A stretch of 64,000 nt of DNA from Gottfriedia acidiceleris (lineage in GTDB: Bacteria > Bacillota > Bacilli > Bacillales > Bacillaceae_G). The notes beneath the pieces are model-generated. The model saw only the letters and a list, made by a program, of their open reading frames with translations, was not told the DNA's origin and searched no databases. The DNA is taken from positions 124,001-188,000 of the forward strand of contig NZ_SCFN01000007.1 of assembly GCF_004138285.1 (NCBI RefSeq), in the 5' to 3' direction. Position numbers and translations under genes: made by a program. Shown piece after piece: positions 43,839 to 53,084 of this stretch; the first letter of the stretch is position 1, and each line of letters starts with the position of its first letter.

Positions 43839-43905
43839 TTTAGTAGATTTCAATAACCCTCCAAGCAGTACTTATGCCCATTTCGAAAGCTATAAATCTA
43901 CTAAA
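43839..43905. repeat. 12-bp perfect inverted repeat after the subtilase stop
   Basis: TTTAGTAGATTT (43839-43850) and AAATCTACTAAA (43894-43905) enclose 43 bases. Lies between the subtilase stop codon and its terminator, so it would be in the mRNA 3' end. Confidence 0.6.
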
Positions 43906-43910
43906 ATTGA

Positions 43911-46900
43911 TTACTTAATTGTTACAGTACGTTTTACTTCAACGCTTTTGTTAGAAGCACGATCAATTGCATAAAGTGTAATCGTATTGTTACCTTTAGC
44001 CAATTTTGTTAAATTTACTGTAAATGTTCCACCAGTTGAAACTGTAATTTTTGTTACTACTTTGCTTCCAACTTTAACGTAAAGAGTTGAATAAGCTTCA
44101 GCAGTACCTTTAATAGAAACTTGATTTCTATTTTTAATTGTTAAACTTGAAATCTTTGGAGCATTTGGAGCTGTTTTGTCTAAAACTTTAATTGTTGTAG
44201 CTGTACTTTGGTTTCCAGCTTTATCTGTTGCAGTAACTGATAAGCTTGTACCAGCTTTTTGTTTAGTAATAGTGATACTAAATTTTCCTGTTGAATCAGC
44301 TGTACCTGTTACAATTACTTTGTTATTACTTTTCACTACAATCTTTGCATTTGCTTCTGTTAATCCTGAAATTTTTGAATCATTGTCATCAATTGGATTA
44401 ACTTTTGGAGCATTTGGTGCTGTACGATCTAATACTGTAATTGAAGCTGTTTCGCTAGTGTTACCAGCTGCATCAGTAGCGATTACTGTTAATACAGATC
44501 CAGCTTTTTGTGAGTTGATTACAATATTAAATTTTCCTTCTTCATTTGCTTTTCCTGTTGCGATTGAATTGTTATTGTTTTTCACAACAACTGTTGCATT
44601 TGCCTCTGTGATGCCAGAGATTGATTTATCATTGTCATCAATTGCATTGATTGTTGGTACAATCGGTGCAGTACGATCTAATACGGTAACCGATACTTCT
44701 TTTTGACGACCAAGATCATCACTCGCAATTACATCTAAAACAGTTCCTGCTTTTTGTGACTTGATATCAATGCTATAGTTTCCATCCGTATCAGTTTGAC
44801 CTGCTGCAACCATCAGATTTTGGTTATAAACCTCAATAGTGACACCTGGATCAGCTTTCCCAGTAATCGTCGTGTCATTGTCATCAACCGTATCCACTGT
44901 AGGCGTCATAAACGCTGTTGTTAGTTGAACAACGTTTGATTTACCTCCATTAAGCGTTCCGTTCAATCCACCCGTTACGATCAATCTGAATCGATAGAAT
45001 GTATTATCTTTTAACCCTTTCACGACCGCACTTGTTGATTCGCCTGTGATTGGTGACGCGAGCTCCGCATTCGTCCAAGTAAAATCATCTGGCCATGTGA
45101 TGCCATCTACGCTTGATTGCTGTTGAATTCGCAATCCGCCCCATACAGGAACAGGATCAACAGCTAGCCAGTTTAGTGTAACTGACTGACTCGTTTTTGA
45201 TGCGACTTTAAACGTGTTCACATTGCTGTAAGTCTTTGTCAAATTAAAGTAATTTGTCGCGTACATGTCCTTGCCGTCAACTTTGATCACTTCTTTTGGT
45301 TTTGCTGTGACATCTGGATTTTTTTTGTAGATATTTGATGCAACAGACTGCATATCTTTTTTATCGACAATGCCGTCTTTGTTGAAATCTTCGATCAGGT
45401 AATTCTCAGTATTTCCTTGTCCCATTTTATCAAATACTTGTTTTGCATCTAACACATCAATGATGCCATCACCATTTACATCTCCAGCGAGCGCCGGTAG
45501 TTGCGTACCTGCAACGAATTTAAGCTCTCCGATGTCTTCGCCCCAAGACGTTTTTGTTCCTAGCTGCACTTTTTGAATGCTCTTTAAAAACCCTGGTGCT
45601 TCAAACACAATATCATATGGTTCAGTTGAAAGTGGAATGCCATGAATATCGATAAAGTTATCATCTGCAACGGTTCCTGGGTATTTTTTCCCATCCGCGC
45701 TTTGAGCGTATGCACTTGTGACAAATTTTGAAATGCCATTGTCTGCAAGTGGTGCAGTTACACCTTGAAGACGTGCAAACGACGTCACATACGAATGCTT
45801 AGGTATAATACGGAAGCTATTAACTTGATTAAATGCTGGTATTTCCGACGCCTTTGTTTCACCTTGCTTCGTGTAACTAAATGTTGTCGTATTTACGTCT
45901 GCATTTATTGTATTCCAAAGAACGTTCCACTCATCATTTTTTACTTTAAATGTTACATCAAGAAATGGAATATCTCCACTAAATCCTTCATCTCCAGTTA
46001 AATGAGCTCCTACTTTAACGATGTCTTGGCTGTTCATAACTGGGTTTGGATTTATGACTGGATCGTCAACTTTTACTGTAATGCCGTGTGCATCTGCGTA
46101 TTCTTGGAATTTCTTATTGACCTTTACATCTGCAAATTGTAGATAGTCTTTATAGAAGCTAGCGTCATAAGAACCAGACATTAATTTTTCAACATTATTC
46201 AAATCCAATGTCATCGTCAATGTATCATTCAACGATACTCTTTGTTTATCGTATGTCGGCACGACATACGGTGAACCTTCCTTAATGAAAGCATAATGAT
46301 AAAATTCATTCAATAGATGAGCGTTACCTGCTTTATCCATTGGGAATAAGATCATTGTTGCTGGGCCTTTTTCAATATCCTGTTTTTCAATCCCGAATTT
46401 TGCATTTCCTTTGTCATCAATAGGGAAATCTCCGTCTGGGAAAAACTTTTGGTTATAGTAATACCAAAGTATGTTTGATGATTGGGTCATGCCAAGTGGT
46501 GCTAATTTACTTGTTCCTTCATCGTATACATTGGTATGAACCCAAAATGCGTTATACGGATTCCCATTCATCATTTCAGTTGTAAAATCTGAGTCTTTTA
46601 ACTCGTATACCTTACCTGGTGCATGATCTTTGAATTTCAGTTTTGGTAACGTGTTATCAATGACAAATAGTTGTAACGGTGAAAGGTATTTCGTTGTACC
46701 ATCTAAATCAACCGCTCGAATTTGCGCATAATATTGACCGTCTGTTAATTTTCCATGTGGCGTTGTACTAGGTAATGATTTCACTTCATTCGGATCGCCC
46801 ACATACTGATAATAATCTCCAGTATCAAACCCTGCAAAGATATCTCGATCAAGTAGTTTGGTTGCAGCGTTTGTTGCTTCTTCTCTTGGAGTAGTCGTGC

Positions 46901-49613
46901 CAAGCATTTGACCATCTTTGTCATAGATAAATATACGAACCGATTTCATTGGGCTATTTAATCTGTATTGCAAATAGGCCAGACCTGGTACAGGCATAAA
47001 CGGGTGTGCTGGTTTCCAAAGCACTTGGCTAATCGCTGGGTTAGCCATTATGCTATTTCCAATCCCTTTATCAACGACACGAACAGCGAATGGTAAACGA
47101 TAAGTCTCGCTAGGATTATCATGGTTTACAATATTCACATACCCTTCATATCTACCCGTTTTAGCAGTTGATGGAATACGAATCGTCGCTGTCAAATCAG
47201 CAGATGCGCCACCAGCAACCGTAACAGCTTGCGAAGAGGTTGTGATCGCTACCTGATTTGTTTGAGCATCAAGGACACCCGTTTTTGGTTTCGAGTATTC
47301 ATACGTGATATCGAATGATTTCGATTCAGAACCTTTATTCTTAATCGTAATCGTTTTATTGCCTTCATTTATATCGTTTGTTTTTTTATAGATCGTCCCA
47401 TAAGGTAGTGATCCTGTTTTATCGTCAATCAGAACATTCTGTGCACTTCCTGCATCGTAATTTAGCGTCTTATTTTGCACTTCAATCGCTACGCCTGAAT
47501 GAACAGCGTCTTTTACATCGACTAATCCAGCCCCTACTTCGTAGACAGAATAGTCGCCTGATAATGGATCTGCTGTATTTTGTAACGCCTCTTTCACATC
47601 AGCAGGCGTGTAATCCGGGTGCGCTTGTAAAATAAGCGCTGCAATACCAGCGACATGTGGCGATGCCATTGATGTACCAGAAATACGAGCATACGCTGTT
47701 GAATAATCAATGCCAGGTTCTGGGCTATGAATGTCTTCTGGATACGTTGAATAAACAGACACACCAGGTGCAACAACATCAGGTTTGATATCATAACTTC
47801 CTTCAACTGGTCCTCTTGAGCTAAATCCTGCCAGATGCGTTCCCTCTGTCAACATCGAACCGACACTAGTAAAGGTAATTGAAGCAGAAGCTGCAGCAGT
47901 CTTTAAGCGCTCTCCATCCGCTTTTGTCAGGCGGAATGACGGGATTAACCCTGAATCTTCCGCTAAGTACGAATCAATTTCCCCATCCACATTGTTGTAA
48001 AGAAGGACAGCTACTGCGCCAGCATTTTTTGCATTCTTCACTTTGTCTGCTAAAGCATACGTTCCACGCTGAATTAACGCCACTTTTCCTGTTAAATTGA
48101 TCGGTTGACCATTTTCATCTTTAAAATCATTAGCCCCACCTAAACCAACAGAAACAACAGGGTATGTTTTGTTTACAAGTGCGTTTAAATCATCATGAAA
48201 GCCTTTTCCTAACAGCTTCAAATTATTGAACGTTTCAGACCCAACCGTCGCTGATCCTGTCGGAATGTTCATCGGAAAGTCGCTTGCTCCAACTGTAATA
48301 GCAAGTGCCGCTGTTCCTGGGAATCGAACCGTACCTTCTCCTGGACCTGCGTTTCCTGCCGAAATCACACACGTTACACCAGCTATTGTCGCGTTATTAA
48401 TCGCGATTGATTCTGGTGTTAACGGATCGTTCACTTGTCCACCTAGTGACAAGTTGATCACGTCCATTCCATCCGTTACCGATTTTTCAATCCCTGCAAC
48501 AATCGCACTCTCTGTTCCGCTACCATAAGGACCTAACACACGATAGTCATATAATTCTACATTAGGAGCAACACCATTCGCCGGAAAAGTAACATTGTTT
48601 TTCCCTTGTGCAGCAATCGTTCCTGATACGTGTGTACCGTGATACGTTACATACTCATGACCTTCTACAGTTGGTTCGCCAGCTTTTTTCCAATCGTCAA
48701 CCGTCGTTTCCATTGGATCCGCATCATTGTCAACAAAGTCCCACCCTTTTACAGTTGTAGGATCAATACTTGCCGGATCGACATTATCAACTTTTCGATA
48801 CCCTTTATAGGCATCTGTTAAATCAGGGTGATTGTAATCAACTCCTGTATCAATGACACCAACTTTAATGCCTTTTCCATTAATGCCTTCTTTGTGCAAA
48901 TCTTCAATCCCTGGAAGAGGAATTGAATTCTCTTCAATGGTGTCTGGATAATTATTCTGGTTTACTGAATTTTGTGAAGTTGCGTTTTGTTCGCTAGGGT
49001 CAAGCTTGACCACTTTATCTTCATAAATTTGACTAACTAGTCCAGAATCAAGTAATTTCCCGACTAACGTTCCTGGAAGTGTCATCGCCACCCCATTAAA
49101 CGCGCGCTTATATTCTTGTGTAATCACAATGTCAGGATGGTTCTCAGGTTGAGACGAAACGTCGGTATTAGCTGTATAAGCAAATGTGCTAGTCTCGTTC
49201 GACCTTGTCTGTTGGGAACCGATTTGTTGAAGAAACTCTTTAAATAATTTATGACTATCAGACACATCTTGTTTAGCTTCTTTTAACGAAAGCTCATTTC
49301 CCTCTACTTGTTGTTGAAGGACAGCAATTTGTGCCGGAGCTTGTTTAAATTCAACAATTACACGAACTGGCGCTGCGTTGTTCACGTTAATGTCTGGATC
49401 GATTTTGACCTCATCACTTGTACTGAAATGAGTAAGTGCCTTTGTTTGCTCAGGTGTTACATGCAATCCGCTTGATGGCGTGCTGGTAGCGGTCCCTTGG
49501 ATTGTATTTTGAATATTGCTTGCAGCCAAAACATTATAAGGCACCAGTGTAGAAAGTAATACTCCACTCATTGTTGCACTTGCAAGTACTTTTCTAACTC
49601 TATATTTCCCCAA
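43911..49613 (-). CDS. Giant secreted Vpr-like subtilase with cohesin-like, dockerin, FN3 and Ig-like modules
   Basis: 1900 residues, TTG start after AAAGGAGG. Signal peptide to about 31 (cleavage near VLAAS); I9 propeptide about 82-205; S8 peptidase about 245-700 with Asp255 (VIDTGVD), His325 (HGTHVSG), oxyanion Asn421 and Ser648 (GTSMASPHVAG); inserted PA domain about 470-590; Fn3-like domains 720-990; cohesin-like segment about 1120-1270; dockerin EF repeats 1376-1425 (GDVNGDGIIDVLDA and DFNKDGIVDKKD); FN3 about 1460-1567; then four Ig-like repeats to 1900, each opening near TAP and closing near VLD. No LPXTG or SLH anchor. The first 4.7 kb is clearly richer in GC than the repeat end. Confidence 0.93.
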   Translation of the reverse strand: MGKYRVRKVLASATMSGVLLSTLVPYNVLAASNIQNTIQGTATSTPSSGLHVTPEQTKALTHFSTSDEVKIDPDINVNNAAPVRVIVEFKQAPAQIAVLQQQVEGNELSLKEAKQDVSDSHKLFKEFLQQIGSQQTRSNETSTFAYTANTDVSSQPENHPDIVITQEYKRAFNGVAMTLPGTLVGKLLDSGLVSQIYEDKVVKLDPSEQNATSQNSVNQNNYPDTIEENSIPLPGIEDLHKEGINGKGIKVGVIDTGVDYNHPDLTDAYKGYRKVDNVDPASIDPTTVKGWDFVDNDADPMETTVDDWKKAGEPTVEGHEYVTYHGTHVSGTIAAQGKNNVTFPANGVAPNVELYDYRVLGPYGSGTESAIVAGIEKSVTDGMDVINLSLGGQVNDPLTPESIAINNATIAGVTCVISAGNAGPGEGTVRFPGTAALAITVGASDFPMNIPTGSATVGSETFNNLKLLGKGFHDDLNALVNKTYPVVSVGLGGANDFKDENGQPINLTGKVALIQRGTYALADKVKNAKNAGAVAVLLYNNVDGEIDSYLAEDSGLIPSFRLTKADGERLKTAAASASITFTSVGSMLTEGTHLAGFSSRGPVEGSYDIKPDVVAPGVSVYSTYPEDIHSPEPGIDYSTAYARISGTSMASPHVAGIAALILQAHPDYTPADVKEALQNTADPLSGDYSVYEVGAGLVDVKDAVHSGVAIEVQNKTLNYDAGSAQNVLIDDKTGSLPYGTIYKKTNDINEGNKTITIKNKGSESKSFDITYEYSKPKTGVLDAQTNQVAITTSSQAVTVAGGASADLTATIRIPSTAKTGRYEGYVNIVNHDNPSETYRLPFAVRVVDKGIGNSIMANPAISQVLWKPAHPFMPVPGLAYLQYRLNSPMKSVRIFIYDKDGQMLGTTTPREEATNAATKLLDRDIFAGFDTGDYYQYVGDPNEVKSLPSTTPHGKLTDGQYYAQIRAVDLDGTTKYLSPLQLFVIDNTLPKLKFKDHAPGKVYELKDSDFTTEMMNGNPYNAFWVHTNVYDEGTSKLAPLGMTQSSNILWYYYNQKFFPDGDFPIDDKGNAKFGIEKQDIEKGPATMILFPMDKAGNAHLLNEFYHYAFIKEGSPYVVPTYDKQRVSLNDTLTMTLDLNNVEKLMSGSYDASFYKDYLQFADVKVNKKFQEYADAHGITVKVDDPVINPNPVMNSQDIVKVGAHLTGDEGFSGDIPFLDVTFKVKNDEWNVLWNTINADVNTTTFSYTKQGETKASEIPAFNQVNSFRIIPKHSYVTSFARLQGVTAPLADNGISKFVTSAYAQSADGKKYPGTVADDNFIDIHGIPLSTEPYDIVFEAPGFLKSIQKVQLGTKTSWGEDIGELKFVAGTQLPALAGDVNGDGIIDVLDAKQVFDKMGQGNTENYLIEDFNKDGIVDKKDMQSVASNIYKKNPDVTAKPKEVIKVDGKDMYATNYFNLTKTYSNVNTFKVASKTSQSVTLNWLAVDPVPVWGGLRIQQQSSVDGITWPDDFTWTNAELASPITGESTSAVVKGLKDNTFYRFRLIVTGGLNGTLNGGKSNVVQLTTAFMTPTVDTVDDNDTTITGKADPGVTIEVYNQNLMVAAGQTDTDGNYSIDIKSQKAGTVLDVIASDDLGRQKEVSVTVLDRTAPIVPTINAIDDNDKSISGITEANATVVVKNNNNSIATGKANEEGKFNIVINSQKAGSVLTVIATDAAGNTSETASITVLDRTAPNAPKVNPIDDNDSKISGLTEANAKIVVKSNNKVIVTGTADSTGKFSITITKQKAGTSLSVTATDKAGNQSTATTIKVLDKTAPNAPKISSLTIKNRNQVSIKGTAEAYSTLYVKVGSKVVTKITVSTGGTFTVNLTKLAKGNNTITLYAIDRASNKSVEVKRTVTIK

Positions 49614-49663
49614 TTCTTTTTCCTCCTTTATGATAAAACTTGGTTCACTTTAAATGTTCAAAT

Positions 49664-49698
49664 CTTATAAATTTTCTTAAGATTTATAAGTCAATTCT
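49664..49698 (-). promoter_or_regulatory. Promoter region of the subtilase with inverted repeat
   Basis: Minus strand TTGACT followed 18-19 bases on by a TTATAAG-type -10. CTTATAAAT (49664-49672) and ATTTATAAG (49682-49690) form a perfect 9-bp inverted repeat across the -35/-10 spacer, a possible operator. No obvious ScoC or DegU consensus. Confidence 0.4.
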
Positions 49699-50050
49699 AC
49701 TAAACTCGACATTTTTCTTGTATTGGGGGAATTTCTTACTTATGAACTAAATTTCATAAAAAAAATCCTTAAAATTGTTGAAATTTTGGGAATAATTTCA
49801 GTGATTTGAAAGAAAAAACAAAGAATAAATTCTATTTAGTCCTTCAATCAAAGCATTTAATCAGATTTGGGGGAATATGACTAATTTATTACAAATTATT
49901 TTATAGTTTTTTATTAAACCAAATATTAACATCATTTTTAATCATTATTTAATAAACCAATAGTTTAAAGTTTTACCTTTAATACCTTTTATTTGATTAG
50001 ATTCTCGTTTTCTGTGTGGCAGACGATGAACTATTTTCATATCAAAATAA
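49699..50050. other. AT-rich intergenic region, nothing recognised
   Basis: About 350 bases upstream of the subtilase. Contains only AT-rich sequence and a few short T-runs. No reading frame with a ribosome site. Confidence 0.35.
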
Positions 50051-50085
50051 AAAACATGAAATACTTATGTATCTCATGTTCTATC
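50048..50085 (-). terminator. Terminator of the metallophosphoesterase gene
   Basis: Minus strand ACATGAGATAC/GTATTTCATGT hairpin (about 50054-50080) followed by TTTTTTATTTT. Confidence 0.75.
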
Positions 50086-50101
50086 TCACTTTTCTATAAT
50101 C

Positions 50102-50860
50102 TTATATATTCTTAATAACAATATAATGAGTTTCCGGCCGTGCACTTAATCTAAGTGGTATAGTCGTAGTACCATATCCATTACTTATTAATTGTGTAAT
50201 ACCATTATACTTATGTGTTTTTCCTTTTTCATAAGGTCCGTATCCGAAAATCCTTATTTGGCCTCCATGAGTATGACCACTTAAAACAAGTGATACTCCA
50301 TGTTCCCTCTCTAGTAACTTCAAAATTCTTGGATTATGACTAACTAAAAGCTTAAATGCGTTTGGTTTAACATCTTGAAAGGCAAGTTCAAGATCAACCT
50401 CTCCAGTTTTCAAATCATCTACCCCAATTAATGTCCATTCTCTTTGCAAATGATTGATCGTAACAGAAGAATTTTTCAAAACAGTTACATTCCATCTATT
50501 AAAAATATTCAGTAAATCCTTCTTTTCAATTTCGATATCATTATTTCCCCAAACAAAGTAGACTTTCCCAAGACTACATAGTTTTTGAATATTTTGTTCG
50601 ACCCTTATAAGAGGCACTCCTTTTTCTAGTAAATCCCCGCCAATTATGACAAGATCAACTTGATTAGACATTCTATTTATAATAGAAGAATTTATTTTTC
50701 GTCTATGAATATCTGAAATAAACAATATTCTAATTGGCTTTTCAAGAGGAGCATTTGAAAAAGAAAATTCATGTTTTCTTACTATATTTAAATGAGCCTC
50801 TATAAACATATAAACTAACAACAGAAAACCTAGTAATATACAAATGAAAAAATAAATCAT
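50102..50860 (-). CDS. Membrane-anchored metallophosphoesterase (YkoQ/YkuE type)
   Basis: 252 residues. One N-terminal transmembrane helix (about 1-20), then a calcineurin-like domain: ISDIHRR, GGDLLEKG, GNNDIE, VSHNP and SGHTHGGQ. The usual GNHD box reads GNND, replacing the catalytic-assist His. Start ATG 50860 is five bases after GGAGG; the longer frame from 50881 contains that site. Substrate unknown, possibly lipid or cell-wall intermediates at the membrane. Confidence 0.85.
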   Translation of the reverse strand: MIYFFICILLGFLLLVYMFIEAHLNIVRKHEFSFSNAPLEKPIRILFISDIHRRKINSSIINRMSNQVDLVIIGGDLLEKGVPLIRVEQNIQKLCSLGKVYFVWGNNDIEIEKKDLLNIFNRWNVTVLKNSSVTINHLQREWTLIGVDDLKTGEVDLELAFQDVKPNAFKLLVSHNPRILKLLEREHGVSLVLSGHTHGGQIRIFGYGPYEKGKTHKYNGITQLISNGYGTTTIPLRLSARPETHYIVIKNI

Positions 50861-50933
50861 ATAGCCCTCCATTTCCAGCATTAAAAGAAATACCTACTCG
50901 CCTAGCTTTTCTTAAAAAGGACTTTTGCTTCTA

Positions 50934-50995
50934 TTATTTAATGTCCTTAATAATTCTCGCTGGATTACCTCGCACACATTAACCTCACCTTTAAA
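50934..50995 (-). pseudogene. Possible remnant of a hexapeptide acyltransferase C-terminus
   Basis: The minus strand reads GNPARIIKDIK then stop (50969-50934), the typical end of LbH-fold acetyltransferases. The sequence before it is out of frame and carries a stop within four codons. Too short to be sure. Confidence 0.3.
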
Positions 50996-51086
50996 ATCAT
51001 TTTCCACCTATGTTTTCCGGCTTTCCCTGTCTTTTTCATGTTAAATTATTATAAAAATAAACAAAAAATTGATAGGAGGTACTTCA

Positions 51087-51710
51087 TTGGATTTAACGAT
51101 TTACTTGTCATTTATTGGTGTGTCTTTATTATTAATTATAGCACCTGGACCAGATAATATTTTTGTTATGGCACAAAGCATTTCATACGGAAAAAAAGAG
51201 GGAATTGCAACGGCATGTGGACTTTGCTCAGGAGTTACAATCCATACACTTGCTGCTTCGATTGGATTATCTGCCATCTTATATAAATCAGATGTTGCTT
51301 TTTCCATTTTAAAATACTTAGGTGCTTTTTATTTACTGTACTTAGCTTACCAGGCCTTTCGTTCGAGTAATGAAGTAGGCTCATTCACGAAACCAAAAAA
51401 ACAAACTTTACCAGATTTATATCGTCGAGGATTTTTAATGAATGTACTAAATCCAAAGGTATCTTTATTCTTCCTAGCGTTTTTGCCTCAATTTATAGAC
51501 AAAAGCGGTATAGCAGTTCCCCTACAGATGATCGTTTTAGGTTTAACTTTTATGGTATTAACTCTCATTGTATTTTCAATTATAGCGATTTTTGCAGGTA
51601 GCTTGGGTGAAAAACTGTTACAAAATGAGAAATCATCTAAAATTATCAATCTAGCACAAGGCATTATTTTTACAGGAATTGGATTAAAACTATTCTTTAT
51701 GGATCGATAA
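51087..51710 (+). CDS. LysE/RhtB-family amino acid exporter
   Basis: 207-residue inner-membrane exporter with about six hydrophobic helices. APGPDNIFVMAQSISYGKKEGI near 20-41 is the LysE-family signature, and the NPKVSLFFLAFLPQF loop is also typical. Start TTG 51087 with AGGAGGT six bases upstream; the TTG at 51069 precedes that site. Exported amino acid unknown. Monocistronic with a strong terminator. Confidence 0.9.
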   Translation: MDLTIYLSFIGVSLLLIIAPGPDNIFVMAQSISYGKKEGIATACGLCSGVTIHTLAASIGLSAILYKSDVAFSILKYLGAFYLLYLAYQAFRSSNEVGSFTKPKKQTLPDLYRRGFLMNVLNPKVSLFFLAFLPQFIDKSGIAVPLQMIVLGLTFMVLTLIVFSIIAIFAGSLGEKLLQNEKSSKIINLAQGIIFTGIGLKLFFMDR

Positions 51711-51737
51711 AATTGTGATTTTATAAGTAGTCGTGAA

Positions 51738-51780
51738 CAGAAAAATGAGTACTGTGACTAGTACTCATTTTCTTTTTTGG
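51738..51780 (+). terminator. Terminator after the LysE-family gene
   Basis: Perfect 12-bp stem AAAATGAGTACT (51742-51753)/AGTACTCATTTT (51760-51771), then TCTTTTTT. Confidence 0.92.
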
Positions 51781-51895
51781 GGAAGTAACTATTTCAAGGT
51801 TTTTATTGTATTTCGTTTTGTTTTAGTCGATTCACTATCTATTGTATCGTTATCTTTCGAAATTAGTAGGTTTCACTCTAATTATTCATGATAAG

Positions 51896-51937
51896 TGAGC
51901 CCTTATTTGCAGTTTTCGTATCTTTATTTGCAGCTCA
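51896..51937. repeat. Short repeat: two TTATTTGCAG copies inside TGAGC/GCTCA
   Basis: Direct repeats TTATTTGCAG at 51903-51912 and 51924-51933, 21 bases apart, flanked by the inverted ends TGAGC and GCTCA. Sits in the 51781-51960 gene-free stretch. Confidence 0.5.
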
Positions 51938-51960
51938 TCAACATATAGCACTCAATATTT

Positions 51961-52968
51961 TTATAATATTTTCAACTCTCCAGCTTTAATCATATTTGCT
52001 TGTTTTAAGAATAAGTACACGATATACGAAACGATTCCAGGTACTAATACGTATGTAACAATCATTGGAATCATAACTGTACTTCCGTAAGTAGCTAATA
52101 AATTCATTGGGGCAACTAATGCGCATAACCCTAAGCCTGCGATTTCTTTTGGTGCTTCAATATGAAATAAGAAAGCTGATACTGGTCCTGCCACAGCACT
52201 TGCAACTATGGTTGGTATAAGTATCCTAATATTCCTAGTTACATTTGGTAGCTGTAATTTTGGCGTGATAATTAATAAACCAAGAATACTTCCTGGATCA
52301 TTCTCTCGTGCAGAGATCACAGCTAAACCTACAAATTGCGCTGCACATCCCGCTAATGCAGCTCCGCCAGCTATTCCATCTAAATTCAATGCGATCGCTA
52401 ATGCAGCTGAGGAAGCAGGTGAAACAATTAATATTCCCCACACCACTGCTAATACAATCGAAGCAATAATTGGCGAACCTTCTGTTGAACCTTTAATAAA
52501 ATTCCCAACCGCTATTAAGATCGGAGAAATCCATTTTGATAAATATAATCCAACTAAACCTGAAATTAAGATTGCAAATAAAGGCACAACCATTAAATCT
52601 AGTTTCGTTTTACCTTGAACTGCTTTTCCAATCAGAATTGCAACTAATGCTGATAATAATGCTCCTACTGGTTCACCCATTTTAATGGTCATTGCCGTAT
52701 CTACCATCAATAATGCCCCGGAACCGATTAATGCAGCTGCCATTGCAGAAAAAATGATTAACGTACTTGATTCTAATAAAACGGCTATACCTGCGCCAAT
52801 AGCTGGTGCCATTAATAACTTAGTTGAAAATCCAATCGTCATTAAAGATTCAAAATGAAAAATTTTTCCAATACTCTCAAGTAAAGAACCGATACCGATC
52901 ATTACAAAAACAGCATGTGCTATACCTTCTGATGCTCTAAATACCCTACTTTTTTCTTGCTTACTCAT
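51961..52968 (-). CDS. PTS EIIC-like membrane protein (PTS_EIIC_2 type)
   Basis: 335-residue, very hydrophobic, about ten helices with many Gly and Ala (GAGIAVLLESSTLIIFSAMAAALIGSG, GCAAQFVGLAVISARENDPGS). Matches my knowledge of the PTS_EIIC_2 family, stand-alone IIC-like proteins without EIIA or EIIB partners; none are nearby here. Transport substrate unknown. Ribosome site AAGGTAGG. Confidence 0.75.
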   Translation of the reverse strand: MSKQEKSRVFRASEGIAHAVFVMIGIGSLLESIGKIFHFESLMTIGFSTKLLMAPAIGAGIAVLLESSTLIIFSAMAAALIGSGALLMVDTAMTIKMGEPVGALLSALVAILIGKAVQGKTKLDLMVVPLFAILISGLVGLYLSKWISPILIAVGNFIKGSTEGSPIIASIVLAVVWGILIVSPASSAALAIALNLDGIAGGAALAGCAAQFVGLAVISARENDPGSILGLLIITPKLQLPNVTRNIRILIPTIVASAVAGPVSAFLFHIEAPKEIAGLGLCALVAPMNLLATYGSTVMIPMIVTYVLVPGIVSYIVYLFLKQANMIKAGELKIL

Positions 52969-53043
52969 ATAATACCTACCTTTTTTTAGTAACTACTTCT
53001 AGTATTTGCATAATGAATAGAAAATTATTATAAATAGAAGCAC

Positions 53044-53076
53044 AAAAAAGCGTCCAAAGAAATTGGACGCTTTCAA
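53044..53076 (-). terminator. Terminator of the arg operon
   Basis: Stem AAAGCGTCCAA (53047-53057)/TTGGACGCTTT (53063-53073), then TTTTTTGTG on the minus strand. Confidence 0.92.
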
Positions 53077-53084
53077 TTAGAAAA

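Noticed and set aside
43911-49613. Several 60-180-codon plus-strand frames within the subtilase gene
   Set aside because: Antisense frames produced by the repetitive, relatively GC-rich coding sequence; the protein on the minus strand has clear domains throughout.
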